64,000 nucleotides of DNA from JAEZDR01 sp039811185 (GTDB lineage Bacteria > Bacteroidota > Bacteroidia > Chitinophagales > Chitinophagaceae): assembly GCA_039811185.1 (NCBI GenBank), contig JBDHYF010000008.1, positions 62,001 to 126,000 on the forward strand, given 5' to 3'. Positions 54,067 to 62,280 of the stretch are shown here, piece by piece. Both the position numbers and the translations under genes were made by a program. How positions within the stretch are numbered: position 1 is the stretch's first letter; every line of letters starts with the position of its first letter. The notes beneath the pieces were generated by a model, which had not been told where the DNA came from, made no database searches, and saw only the letters and a list, made by a program, of their open reading frames with translations.

Positions 54067-54720
54067 TTACACTACTTTGAATTTTTCTTTCCACAAAAAT
54101 TTTCCTAGATCAACCAGTTTTCGCAACGGCTCGTTTTCGAGTAGTTCAAAGCCGGTATCGATTGTTTTCTCGATAAAAAGATCCGTTTTCTCAAAGTCGG
54201 GAGAGATGTCTCTTTTCCAAAATTCTAAAACCGACAATAAGTGCAGCCACAACAAACCCAATCTCGATTTTTCATTCATCTCCTGCATTCTTTGCCCGGC
54301 ATTTTTCATTATCTCCGGCTCGGGAAAGGCCAGCGAGTTTACAAAAGCAGAAAAACGGATGCGCAATCCATCCAATACCTTTAAGTGCTGCCACTTCGTT
54401 TCTCCCACTATTTGAAGTACAACAGACCGGTTCATCGTAAGGTTTTCGAAAAAAACAAAATATACATTCAACAGTTTCTCTTTTGCGCTTACACATTGTG
54501 TTCCGCTTTCAACCAACTCGAGCGACTTCTCGAAAAAATGTTTCAGCATTTCATTTTCGAGCTGCTCAAATCCGGCGAAATAGTGGTAAAATTCTTTTTC
54601 TTCAAACTTGTTTTCTTTCGCAAAAAGAAAAACATTTTTGGGGCGTTCGCCATGGTTCAAAAGGTAATCACTGTACTGGAGCATGATATACTCGTGCGAC
54701 AAGGGCGTTTTCTTTTTCAT
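54067..54720 (-). CDS. TetR-family-like transcriptional regulator
   Basis: A 217-residue all-helical protein. The N-terminal 60 residues (SHEYIMLQYSDYLLNHG, FAKENKFEEKEFYHYFAGFEQLENEM) fit the TetR helix-turn-helix, though the turn is diverged. The C-terminal region is a ligand-type helical bundle. Operon partner of the ABC1 kinase; it could control that operon or act as a non-DNA-binding partner. Assignment rests on the HTH pattern and the (Y/F)HYF signature. Confidence 0.75.
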   Translation of the reverse strand: MKKKTPLSHEYIMLQYSDYLLNHGERPKNVFLFAKENKFEEKEFYHYFAGFEQLENEMLKHFFEKSLELVESGTQCVSAKEKLLNVYFVFFENLTMNRSVVLQIVGETKWQHLKVLDGLRIRFSAFVNSLAFPEPEIMKNAGQRMQEMNEKSRLGLLWLHLLSVLEFWKRDISPDFEKTDLFIEKTIDTGFELLENEPLRKLVDLGKFLWKEKFKVV

Positions 54721-54846
54721 AAACCGGCTTTTTGCGAAATTAGTATGTGACTATACTAATCAAATCTTAATGTAGTTTCGATTCCTTACAAAAATCACAA
54801 CAACGATCCGGCGGCAGCGGGCAGGTAGGCGGAATTTAAGACTCGC

Positions 54847-54854
54847 TATATTTG
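54847..54854 (+). promoter_or_regulatory. -7 element upstream of the lipoprotein at 54860
   Basis: TATATTTG matches TAnnTTTG; only five bases precede the ATG at 54860, so either the message is leaderless or translation starts at the second ATG (54869). Confidence 0.45.
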
Positions 54855-54859
54855 TAAAA

Positions 54860-55492
54860 ATGATTTGTATGAAAAAATTTTTGTTTGCAGGAGTGTTGTC
54901 GTGTTTTCTAATAGCATGCGGCGGAAAAAATAATTCGTCATCTGCCTCAACCGATTCAGTTGCGCCACCGCCACCCGATGCGGTCCCACTCACAGTAGGA
55001 GCTGATAATGTAGAAGCAAACAATGCTTTTCATGAAGTGATGCTGCAATATGTGGCTGTTCATGATGCGCTGGTAAATTGGGATGAGGCTAAGGCAACCG
55101 AAGCAGCGAAAAATCTTTCCAACTCCATTTCAAAATTTCCGTTCGACGACCTGAAGGCAGATGATGTAGTGGTTTCAACAGCAAAATCGCTGATGGAAAA
55201 TGTAAAGGCAGGTACGGAGAAAATTGTTACTAATAAAACGATTGAACAAAAACGACGTGCATTTGCCTCCGTTTCCGATAACCTTTATAATGTAGCCCGT
55301 ACCATTCAGTACAGCAAAGAGCCGCTTTATAAAGTAACCTGTCCTATGGCGTTTAACGATGAAGAATCGGCCAACTGGATCAGTAAAATAGATAAGGTTG
55401 TAAATCCTTACCTCGGCACAAAACATCCAAAGTATAAAGGTGGAATGCTTGAGTGTGGAGAAGTTACCGACTCTTTAAAATACAGTAAGTAA
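54860..55492 (+). CDS. Lipoprotein with helical domain (DUF3347-like)
   Basis: A 210-residue lipoprotein: lipobox LIACGG (cysteine about 20), a Ser/Pro-rich linker, then a helical domain of about 150 residues (AFHEVMLQYVAVHDALV, VVVSTAKSLMENVKAG, RRAFASVSDNLYNVA) and a cysteine/methionine-bearing end (YKVTCPMAFND, GGMLECGEV). The helical part and the CPMA motif resemble DUF3347, a periplasmic domain often linked to copper or heavy-metal efflux; the assignment is tentative. Stand-alone gene. Confidence 0.7.
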   Translation: MICMKKFLFAGVLSCFLIACGGKNNSSSASTDSVAPPPPDAVPLTVGADNVEANNAFHEVMLQYVAVHDALVNWDEAKATEAAKNLSNSISKFPFDDLKADDVVVSTAKSLMENVKAGTEKIVTNKTIEQKRRAFASVSDNLYNVARTIQYSKEPLYKVTCPMAFNDEESANWISKIDKVVNPYLGTKHPKYKGGMLECGEVTDSLKYSK

Positions 55493-55528
55493 AATTTGTT
55501 ATGCGTGCAAAAATTTGTTTTTGCGCCC

Positions 55529-55536
55529 TAATTTTG
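55529..55536 (+). promoter_or_regulatory. -7 element upstream of panD
   Basis: TAATTTTG matches TAnnTTTG, seven bases before the panD ATG at 55544, which again implies a leader of few or no bases. Confidence 0.45.
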
Positions 55537-55543
55537 CCGCCTT

Positions 55544-55891
55544 ATGCAAATTCAGGTACTTAAATCGAAGATTCACCGGGCAGTTATTACCGAAGCAAAC
55601 CTCAACTATGTGGGCAGCTTAACACTTGATGAAGATTTGATGGATGCCGCCAACTTCATAGAAAACGAAAAGGTGCAGATTGTAAATGTGAATAATGGCG
55701 AAAGAATAGAAACCTATTTAATTAAGGGAAGAAGGGGCAGCGGTACCGTGTGCCTGAACGGACCAGCAGCCCGCCGTGGCGCAGTAGGCGATGTAATCAT
55801 TATTATTTCTTATGCATTGATGGATTTCGAATTTGCGAAGTCCTTCCGGCCGTCGGTTGTTTTTCCTTCCGACAACAACCTGCTCCCATAA
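55544..55891 (+). CDS. panD: Aspartate 1-decarboxylase
   Basis: Pyruvoyl enzyme making beta-alanine for coenzyme A. The proenzyme self-cleaves between glycine and serine in LNYVGSLTLDEDL (about residues 24-25), where the serine becomes the pyruvoyl group; the tyrosine-containing strand and LNGPAARRGAVGDVIII follow. 115 residues, normal. Stands alone without panB or panC. Confidence 0.95.
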   Translation: MQIQVLKSKIHRAVITEANLNYVGSLTLDEDLMDAANFIENEKVQIVNVNNGERIETYLIKGRRGSGTVCLNGPAARRGAVGDVIIIISYALMDFEFAKSFRPSVVFPSDNNLLP

Positions 55892-56065
55892 AGCGGCACG
55901 TTGTACTTGCAATTTTGTAAAGACGAGTAGGCTTCATTGGTGCGAATGTTTCGTAGCGGATGGTGTTGCGCTTTAAAGCGGGCATGGTTGTTACGCCTGT
56001 TTGCCTGTTGATGTAGCCGGAATTTTTGTTGAGCGAACGGAAAGTTAGCATGAAAACTGCTGATT

Positions 56066-56461
56066 ATGGGCATGGAGGAAAAAGCCTGGGAGAACGACAA
56101 AATCAGCAATCACCTCGCCAACGAACGGACGTTTCTTGCGTGGGTAAGAACAAGCGTTGCGCTGATGGGCTTTGGTTTTGTAATTGTGAAGTTTGCCATT
56201 TTTGTAAGGCAGGTTACCCTTGCACTTCACAACACCGGCGCTGAGCCCGCAAAAAGTGCGTCGGGTGTGGTGGGTGTTATTATGGTTGCACTAGGCGGTT
56301 TAATGGCGCTGATTGCTTATCTGCGTTACCGGAAAATGCAGAAGACAATATCATCCAATCAGTTTCACCCTTCTTCCAATTTGTCGTTTTTTGTAACGGC
56401 AATCATCATTATTGCATGCGTGTTGCTGATGTTTTATTTACTCCCAAGTATCAAGTGGTAA
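56066..56461 (+). CDS. DUF202/YidH-family membrane protein
   Basis: A 131-residue protein with three membrane helices. The N-terminus carries the family signature LANERTFLAWVRTSVALMGFG (opening words), followed by helices at about 29-51, 68-92 and 108-128. Related to YidH and to the DUF202 module of yeast Vtc proteins. Function unknown. Two in-frame ATGs (56066, 56072). Confidence 0.9.
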   Translation: MGMEEKAWENDKISNHLANERTFLAWVRTSVALMGFGFVIVKFAIFVRQVTLALHNTGAEPAKSASGVVGVIMVALGGLMALIAYLRYRKMQKTISSNQFHPSSNLSFFVTAIIIIACVLLMFYLLPSIKW

Positions 56462-56517
56462 AAACGTTTCTATTCCTTTAATAAACAACCCGTTGATTTT
56501 GGAACGGCTATTGCAAA

Positions 56518-57645
56518 ATGCATTCACCGGTGACAAACAACTCACATTCAAATAGTAATCTACCCGGCATCAGCCGCTACATCGTATTTGCACTCGCTCT
56601 GGTGATTGGCGCTTGGTTCATGTTTCAAATTATCGGTGTTGTATTTCTTTTCTTTTTTGCGGTAGTGCTGACGCTAATTTTAAACGCGCCGACGATGTGG
56701 CTGGTAAAGAAGAAAGTTCCGAGAACAGTTGCAGCGTTGATGGTGTTTATGCTGATGCTCCTGTTTTTGTTCTTTCTCGGATGGTTGGTGTTGCCGCGCA
56801 TTTTAGAGCAGGTAAGCCATCTCGCGACACAACTTCCCGCTTATTTTGATTCTATCCAAAGTCGTCTGGGGAGCGCACTTAGCGACTATCCGGTGCTTCA
56901 GGAAAAAGTGATGGCCGACAATGCGTTTGAAAAGAGTTTGCCTTCCGTTTCCCGCTTGGTGACACACTTAGGGCGCTTTTCATTCTCGGTGATTGGCGGC
57001 ATTTTTATTGCCATTCTTTTTTTAAGTCTGGTCATTTATATGCTGATTCATCCGCGGCCGCTGATAGAAACCTATCTCACATTTTTCCCGCCACACAAGC
57101 GCGAAAAAGCCGCCGCCGCCCTTGCCCGCTCTTCTGAAATGATGGTTGGCTGGATGTGGTCGAATCTGGTTGTCGGCACAATTGAAGCAGTGCTCATATT
57201 TTTCTTCTTGTCGTATATGGGTGTGCCCGGCGTTTGGGTATGGGTAGGCCTTGCGTTGTTTGCGGAAATGGTTCCAAAGCTTGGCTTATATATAATGGCC
57301 GCTCCTCCGGTTTTAATCGCACTGTCTGTCAGTCCGCTTACCGCGCTCTGGGTGTTGATTTTTTATCTGATTCTGAATGAAATTATGGGCGACTTTGTGA
57401 TGCCGAAAATTCGTGCCTCTACAATGAACCTTCATCCGGTGTCGTCGTTGTTGGTGATGCTTGCTATGGCCGCTGCTTTTGGTGTGATAGGTGCATTAAT
57501 TGCAACGCCTTTAACTGCATTTATCAAGGCATATTATGAAGCATTTTATTTGTCGCAAGTGCCAACCGAAAATCTGGATAAACAGGTTGACCTCGTGCTG
57601 AACCGGCGGGGTAGCGAAAACAAAAACAATAATGAAACGATATGA
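56518..57645 (+). CDS. AI-2E-family transporter/permease
   Basis: A 375-residue inner-membrane protein with about eight hydrophobic helices: a pair near the N-terminus, one after a long amphipathic loop (HLATQLPAYFDSIQSRLGSAL) and a C-terminal group (WVWVGLALFAEMVPKLGLYI, LNEIMGDFVMPKIRASTMNLHP). The family includes TqsA and YhhT; cargo is uncertain despite the name. The stop overlaps the lipocalin pseudogene start in ATGA. Confidence 0.9.
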   Translation: MHSPVTNNSHSNSNLPGISRYIVFALALVIGAWFMFQIIGVVFLFFFAVVLTLILNAPTMWLVKKKVPRTVAALMVFMLMLLFLFFLGWLVLPRILEQVSHLATQLPAYFDSIQSRLGSALSDYPVLQEKVMADNAFEKSLPSVSRLVTHLGRFSFSVIGGIFIAILFLSLVIYMLIHPRPLIETYLTFFPPHKREKAAAALARSSEMMVGWMWSNLVVGTIEAVLIFFFLSYMGVPGVWVWVGLALFAEMVPKLGLYIMAAPPVLIALSVSPLTALWVLIFYLILNEIMGDFVMPKIRASTMNLHPVSSLLVMLAMAAAFGVIGALIATPLTAFIKAYYEAFYLSQVPTENLDKQVDLVLNRRGSENKNNNETI

Positions 57646-58189
57646 AAAAGAAGCACTGGGTTGTACTGACTGTTTGCTCGTTGGCCGTGATATACTTTTT
57701 GACATCCGGAAAAAACAAGCCTTCCAAAGCGCATCCGGTAACCGACTTCGACTTAACCAAATACCTCGGAAAGTGGTACGAGATTGCGCGGTTCGATTAC
57801 CGCTTCGAAAAGCATTTGAACAACACCACAGCACAATACAACCTGAACGAAGACGGGACGGTAAAGGTGATTAACCGCGGCTATAACTTTAAAAAGAAAA
57901 GTGGCAAGTCGCAGAAGGGAAGGCGATATTTCTATCAGACCGAAATATCGCCGAGTTGGAAGTTTCTTTTTTTGGGCCTTTCTACTCCGGCTACAACGTG
58001 GTGGCCATCGAAGGAAATTACAAGTACGCGCTGGTGGCTGGAAAAAATCTGGATTACGTCTGGATACTCTCACGCGAAACGAGCATACCGGCAGGAACGA
58101 AAGAAAAATTTCTCAGCATTGCTCAAGATATCTGATACGATACCTCTAAATTTGTTTGGGTAAGCCATGCCGGTTTATCGAATCCATAA
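57642..58189 (+). pseudogene. Blc-type lipocalin, broken by frameshift and nonsense codon
   Basis: The first 85 codons encode a membrane-anchored bacterial lipocalin (LGKWYEIARFDYRFEKHL, then DGTVKVINRGYNF). In the A-rich run at about 57891-57901 the frame shifts by one base: the real continuation is in another frame, WQVAEGKAIF, VSFFGPFYSGYNVVAI, YKYALVAGKNLDYVWILSR. That frame meets TGA at 58133-58135 where family members have glycine (GGA), then continues YDTSKFVWV to a stop at 58187. Two separate lesions make decay likelier than a sequencing slip. Intact lipocalins of this kind store or repair membrane lipids. Confidence 0.85.
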
Positions 58190-58211
58190 ACTTTTTAATA
58201 CAATCTCGACG

Positions 58212-58598
58212 ATGAAAAAAATGAAACTGTCCCTATTGCTTTTTAGTTTGTTGCTGACGGCGTCCTGCAGCCACCGGCTCGTAGGAACATGGAATGTAAC
58301 CCGCTTCGAAAACGGCAAGCCTGGCGAGCAAAGCATTACTTTACAAAATATCGGCACCATTCAATTTAATAAAAACGGCTCGGGCGAAAAACATTTAAAC
58401 TATGTTGTTCTCGGGAAAGAGATAACCGACAGTTCTCCATTTAACTGGACGTGGAACAACGACGAATATGTTTCGATAGAAAGCCCTAACTCGGACTTTG
58501 CAAAAACCTGGATTATTGTTGAAAACAAAAAGAAGTCGCAAACCTGGAAGTCGACCGACGGCACCAACAGAGTGCAGGTGCTGGAGCTGAAAAAATAG
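58212..58598 (+). CDS. Lipocalin-like lipoprotein
   Basis: A 128-residue lipoprotein with lipobox LTASCS (cysteine about 17). The mature part begins RLVGTWNVTRFENG, a lipocalin-like GxW start, and continues with strands TIQFNKNGSGEKHLNYV, WTWNNDEYVSIE and WIIVENKKKS. Ligand unknown. The longer frame to 58167 overlaps the lipocalin pseudogene end and is less likely; the ATG at 58212 gives a proper signal peptide. Confidence 0.8.
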   Translation: MKKMKLSLLLFSLLLTASCSHRLVGTWNVTRFENGKPGEQSITLQNIGTIQFNKNGSGEKHLNYVVLGKEITDSSPFNWTWNNDEYVSIESPNSDFAKTWIIVENKKKSQTWKSTDGTNRVQVLELKK

Positions 58599-58614
58599 TA
58601 TGCATATCCTTAAA

Positions 58615-58651
58615 AAAGAAAGGCAGCTTCCGAAAAAAGCTGCCTTTCTTT
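58615..58651. terminator. Bidirectional intrinsic terminator
   Basis: AAAGAAAGGCAGCTT pairs with AAGCTGCCTTTCTTT around a short loop; A run on one side and T run on the other. Separates the convergent lipoprotein and receptor genes. Confidence 0.85.
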
Positions 58652-58666
58652 TCGTTCAAATTCGCA

Positions 58667-61285
58667 TTAAAAGTTAATCATGTCGCCGCCCATTCCCTGA
58701 GTGGCATCGGCTTTTGTATTCCTTCTTTTAAACAGCGAAACGTCAAATTTCCCAAAGCGGTACGAGAAGTTTACACGCACAATTTGGGGGTCTCTTCTTC
58801 GTTCAGAAGTTTGCGTAAAGTAGGGTGTTTCCGTGTAGGTGCTGTATACCGATGTTCTGAAGATGTCGTTCATGCTAACAGAGAGCGAAGCCGTATTGCC
58901 TCCCTTCCAGCTAAAATCTTTTTTAATGGCAATATCGAAATCGTATCGGGGGTTGATGTAACCTTGCGACGAACCAAGGTTTCCTCCGCCAAACATTCCT
59001 CCACGTCCACCACCTCCCTGCGGCAACACCGTTTTAGCCTGGTAGTTTCCGCTAAACTGAATGGAAAAGTTTTTAGGGAGCTTAAAGCTGTTGTTCATTT
59101 TCACAAACCAACTGGTGCGTTGATTGCTTAAGCCGGATTGAATGTTGTTGCTGTTGATTTCTGAGTTAAACAAATTAAAGTTCATGGTATTGTCCCACCA
59201 TTTTGCAACCGAAAAGCGATGCGTTAATTCAAGGCCATAAGTCTGCGCACTGTTGGCATTAATGAAGGTGGAATAAAAAGCAGAGTCGTTTATGCCGCCG
59301 GCGAAAGGCGCTTTGTAGGTGTACTGCGTAATGAGATCAGTATTGTGCTTATAAAATGCGGTGGCAAGCAATGTTGCGCCTCTTTTATATGAATAGTTGT
59401 ACGAAAGCTCGAACGAGTTGGTGAACTCGGGCTTCAATCCGGGATTACCTAAACGCAGGTTTTGCGGATCTGAATAATCAATAAACGGAATTAACTGAAA
59501 GAAATTCGGACGATTGATTCTTCTTGAATAATTAATCTGAATGTCCTGCTGATCGTTGATTTTATAGGTCGAAAATAAACTTGGGAAAAGACTGATGTCG
59601 TAACGCACTTTAAATGTAGAATCGGCGGCGCCCGGTGTTTTGGCCAACAGCGTACCGTCGTAATTCGAGCTTTCGGCGCGCAATCCTAACTGAAGGCTCC
59701 AGTCTTTCACTTTAAAGCTGTAAGTGCCATAAGCCGCATATACAATGTCGAGATATTTATAACGGTTACTCAGTTTTGGATTGAACACATAGCCGCCGCC
59801 GGTTGAATCGAAATACTGATCGAGGAAGTTTTCAAAATCGCGCACTGCCGTTCTCAGGCCGGCCTCAATTTTCTGGTTTTCTTTAAAGGCATTTTCGTAG
59901 TCGGCCTGCACTGTGAAAAACTTTGTGGTTCCATTACCCATGCTGCGTTGGAGAACCGTGGGGTATTTCTGTATACCGTTAGGGAACTGGTACAGCGTCG
60001 TGTATTGTTGCGTGTTATCGTTCTTACTTTGGTTAAAAGAAATGTCGCTCGAAAATGAATGCCCTTTTTGCGCAAAGTTGTGTTTGTAACTGAGTTGTGC
60101 GCCGATGTTCTGAAAATTTCTGTCTGCTTCACTACCGCGGTATTGATGTGTGGGATTGGCTTTCAGCGAATCCAACACCTGTACATCGTCGCTGTTAAAG
60201 CTTCCTTTGCTTAAGTTAACAGCTAACGAAAGTGTGTTTCTGTTATCTATAAAATAATCAAATCCGGTGCGGATAAAGCCGAAATATCCGTTGTTGGCGC
60301 TCGTATCGCGCTGATCAACTTTATCAGTGGAAGGCTTGGCGTCGATTCTTTCTGTTTCTCCATAGCCGTTCGATTTGCGCTGATTAAACATCCCCATCAA
60401 AAACAAATTAATCTTGTTTTGGCGGGCGTTTATATCGCCTCCAATATTCATTCTTCCCTTCGAATCGAAGCCGGCGCGAACGCCTCCGTTATAGCCCGTT
60501 TTCCTGTTTTTCTTTAATACAATGTTTAAAATTCCGGCATTGCCTCCGCTGGCATCGAACTTTGCAGAAGGGTTGGTAATCAGCTCTACTTTATCAATAA
60601 TTTCTGCGGGAATCTGGTCGAGGGTAAGGGTGGTGGGGCGCCCGTCTACAAACAAAGTGGGTGCAGCGTTGCGCATGGTAACATTTCCGTCAATATCAAC
60701 ATTTAAAGAAGGAATCTGTTTCATTACTTCGGTGGCCGTTTGTCCGGCAGATACAATGTTCTGGTCCACATTAAACACTTTCCGGTCGATGCCCATTTCA
60801 AATAAGCGCTGTGTAGATGTAACGGTAACGTTTCCAAGGTTCGCATCGTTCACTTCAAGCTTAATATTTCCAAGGTCTTTATCCACCATGCTCAGCATCT
60901 GCTGAAGGCGGTCTGTACCACCGCTGCTGTTTCCACCCGGCATTTTTAAATCGAAGGAAACGGCGTTTTCGTAATCTTTAAAGCCGATAGAAGTAATACG
61001 CAGTTTAAACTTGCCCATCACCGGTAAGTTGTCGATAGAAAAATCGCCATTTGATTTTGAAAGCACCGTGGCTATAATAGCGGGAACGCTTTTCTTTGTA
61101 GCGCTGTCGAAGCGGCTGCCAAGCAATTGAACGGTGGCGCCTTCGAGCGGCTTGTTATTGTTGTCTACTACTTTCCCATACAGGTGGCCTACATTCATTT
61201 GTTTGCTATTGGCAGGCACCGGAAACTGCGCATTGGCTGTAATAAAAAACAACAGCGCAAAAGAAATACAGATAATTCTCTTCAT
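58667..61285 (-). CDS. Outer-membrane beta-barrel receptor (TonB-dependent-like)
   Basis: An 872-residue outer-membrane protein. Signal peptide about 1-19 (ITANAQ). A carboxypeptidase-regulatory-like domain (about 33-115: GKVVDNNNKPLEGATVQLL), a plug-like domain (about 155-260: SAGQTATEVMKQIPSLNVD, PTLFVDGRPTTLTLDQIP) and a long barrel of the OMP_b-brl_3 type. A glycine-rich loop (GGGGRGGMFGGGNLG) lies near residue 765. It ends in KRRNTKADATQGMGGDMINF, which is an unusual hydrophilic tail rather than the usual final aromatic. Ligand unknown; stands alone. Confidence 0.88.
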   Translation of the reverse strand: MKRIICISFALLFFITANAQFPVPANSKQMNVGHLYGKVVDNNNKPLEGATVQLLGSRFDSATKKSVPAIIATVLSKSNGDFSIDNLPVMGKFKLRITSIGFKDYENAVSFDLKMPGGNSSGGTDRLQQMLSMVDKDLGNIKLEVNDANLGNVTVTSTQRLFEMGIDRKVFNVDQNIVSAGQTATEVMKQIPSLNVDIDGNVTMRNAAPTLFVDGRPTTLTLDQIPAEIIDKVELITNPSAKFDASGGNAGILNIVLKKNRKTGYNGGVRAGFDSKGRMNIGGDINARQNKINLFLMGMFNQRKSNGYGETERIDAKPSTDKVDQRDTSANNGYFGFIRTGFDYFIDNRNTLSLAVNLSKGSFNSDDVQVLDSLKANPTHQYRGSEADRNFQNIGAQLSYKHNFAQKGHSFSSDISFNQSKNDNTQQYTTLYQFPNGIQKYPTVLQRSMGNGTTKFFTVQADYENAFKENQKIEAGLRTAVRDFENFLDQYFDSTGGGYVFNPKLSNRYKYLDIVYAAYGTYSFKVKDWSLQLGLRAESSNYDGTLLAKTPGAADSTFKVRYDISLFPSLFSTYKINDQQDIQINYSRRINRPNFFQLIPFIDYSDPQNLRLGNPGLKPEFTNSFELSYNYSYKRGATLLATAFYKHNTDLITQYTYKAPFAGGINDSAFYSTFINANSAQTYGLELTHRFSVAKWWDNTMNFNLFNSEINSNNIQSGLSNQRTSWFVKMNNSFKLPKNFSIQFSGNYQAKTVLPQGGGGRGGMFGGGNLGSSQGYINPRYDFDIAIKKDFSWKGGNTASLSVSMNDIFRTSVYSTYTETPYFTQTSERRRDPQIVRVNFSYRFGKFDVSLFKRRNTKADATQGMGGDMINF

Positions 61286-61376
61286 ATAACGGTTTTGTGC
61301 GCTGCAAAAATGCGTGAATGTTTGCGCAGACGGATGTTAAAACGATAAAAGAAGAGATAAAATCGCCCGGTTTTCG

Positions 61377-61982
61377 TTATGAAGTGATGAAAGTTAGCAA
61401 AATCTGGAGCAAACCAATGATGAAACCAAGCACACCGCCGATAATTTCGACGAACTTAAATTCTTTCGACATTATTTGGGTTAGAATCGATTCGAGCTTG
61501 TCGCTCGAGAAAGAAGCCACTTTTTCTACAACAATTTTTTCAAGGTCAAGGTCTTTTTCCAGTTGCGTCATGTAGTTCTTCATTACTGAAGGGAAGAGTG
61601 TTTCCAGTTCGGCAAGAAAAGTTTGCTTTAGCGTGTCGATGGTTTTGTCGCCGATAAACATATTGATTACGGGGAGCGCCTCTTTCAGTTTTTCGCGGAG
61701 GAAGTAATCGATATGGCCTTCTATCTGAGGCATTATTCTCTGTACGTTTTCAGGGCGCGTTATCTTCGATTCAATTTCGGCAAACGAAAGCAATTCTTCG
61801 CTTACAAGCTTACCCAGCTTTTCGGCAAACTGTTGCTGCCGCTTGGGAAAAATGCCCTGTATTTTTAAGCCGGCAAAGTTCACAGGCTGCTTCGGATGAA
61901 ACAACATCTTAATGGCAATCCAATTGGTAAACCAGCCGATGAAAGCCGAGATAACGGGAATTAAAAACAACCAGTAATTCAT
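61377..61982 (-). CDS. DUF445-family membrane protein
   Basis: A 201-residue protein with membrane helices at both ends (about 3-22 and 178-198) and a helical amphipathic middle. The signature FIGWFTNWIAIKMLFHP (about 14-30) defines DUF445, and LKIQGIFPKRQQQFAEKLG follows. Function unknown; Bacillus relatives (YheB) are surface or membrane proteins. The gene precedes tRNA-His on the same strand. Confidence 0.9.
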   Translation of the reverse strand: MNYWLFLIPVISAFIGWFTNWIAIKMLFHPKQPVNFAGLKIQGIFPKRQQQFAEKLGKLVSEELLSFAEIESKITRPENVQRIMPQIEGHIDYFLREKLKEALPVINMFIGDKTIDTLKQTFLAELETLFPSVMKNYMTQLEKDLDLEKIVVEKVASFSSDKLESILTQIMSKEFKFVEIIGGVLGFIIGLLQILLTFITS

Positions 61983-62036
61983 TCAATATTGTTTTAAAAA
62001 GAAAAACCCTGTAGTCAGCCTACAAGGTTTTCGGTG

Positions 62037-62111
62037 GGAGATCGAGGGGCCTCGAACCCCCGGCCTTCAGAGCCACAATCTGACGCTCTAACCATCTGAG
62101 CTACGACCTCC
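62037..62111 (-). tRNA. tRNA-His (GTG anticodon)
   Basis: A full cloverleaf on the minus strand. The acceptor pairs GAGGTCG with CGATCTC, with the extra G at -1 encoded and facing C73, the hallmark of histidine tRNA. D arm GCTCAGATGGTTAGAGC; anticodon stem TCAGA/TCTGA with loop TTGTGGC, anticodon GTG; T arm GGGGGTTCGAGGCCCCT. The CCA end is not encoded. Confidence 0.95.
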
Positions 62112-62266
62112 GTTTAACCTCATTATTTATGAGGGCAGCAAAAATAGTTATTTGATGTGAATGAAAAAATAAATACGCGAAAATTTAGTTTGCATCATTA
62201 TTGATTTTATTAAGATTAATTGTTGTTAATTCAACTATTGCCATCCGATACCAATGTAATTTCTAA

Positions 62267-62274
62267 TATTTTTG
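62267..62274 (+). promoter_or_regulatory. -7 element upstream of the tail-specific protease
   Basis: TATTTTTG matches TAnnTTTG, six bases before the ATG at 62281. Either the message is nearly leaderless or the second ATG (62305) is used. Confidence 0.45.
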
Positions 62275-62280
62275 AAGCTG

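Noticed and set aside
58130..58165. A second frameshift at the end of the lipocalin pseudogene
   Set aside because: Codon-by-codon reading shows YDTSKFVWV is in the same frame after TGA, so the lesion is a nonsense change and not another shift.
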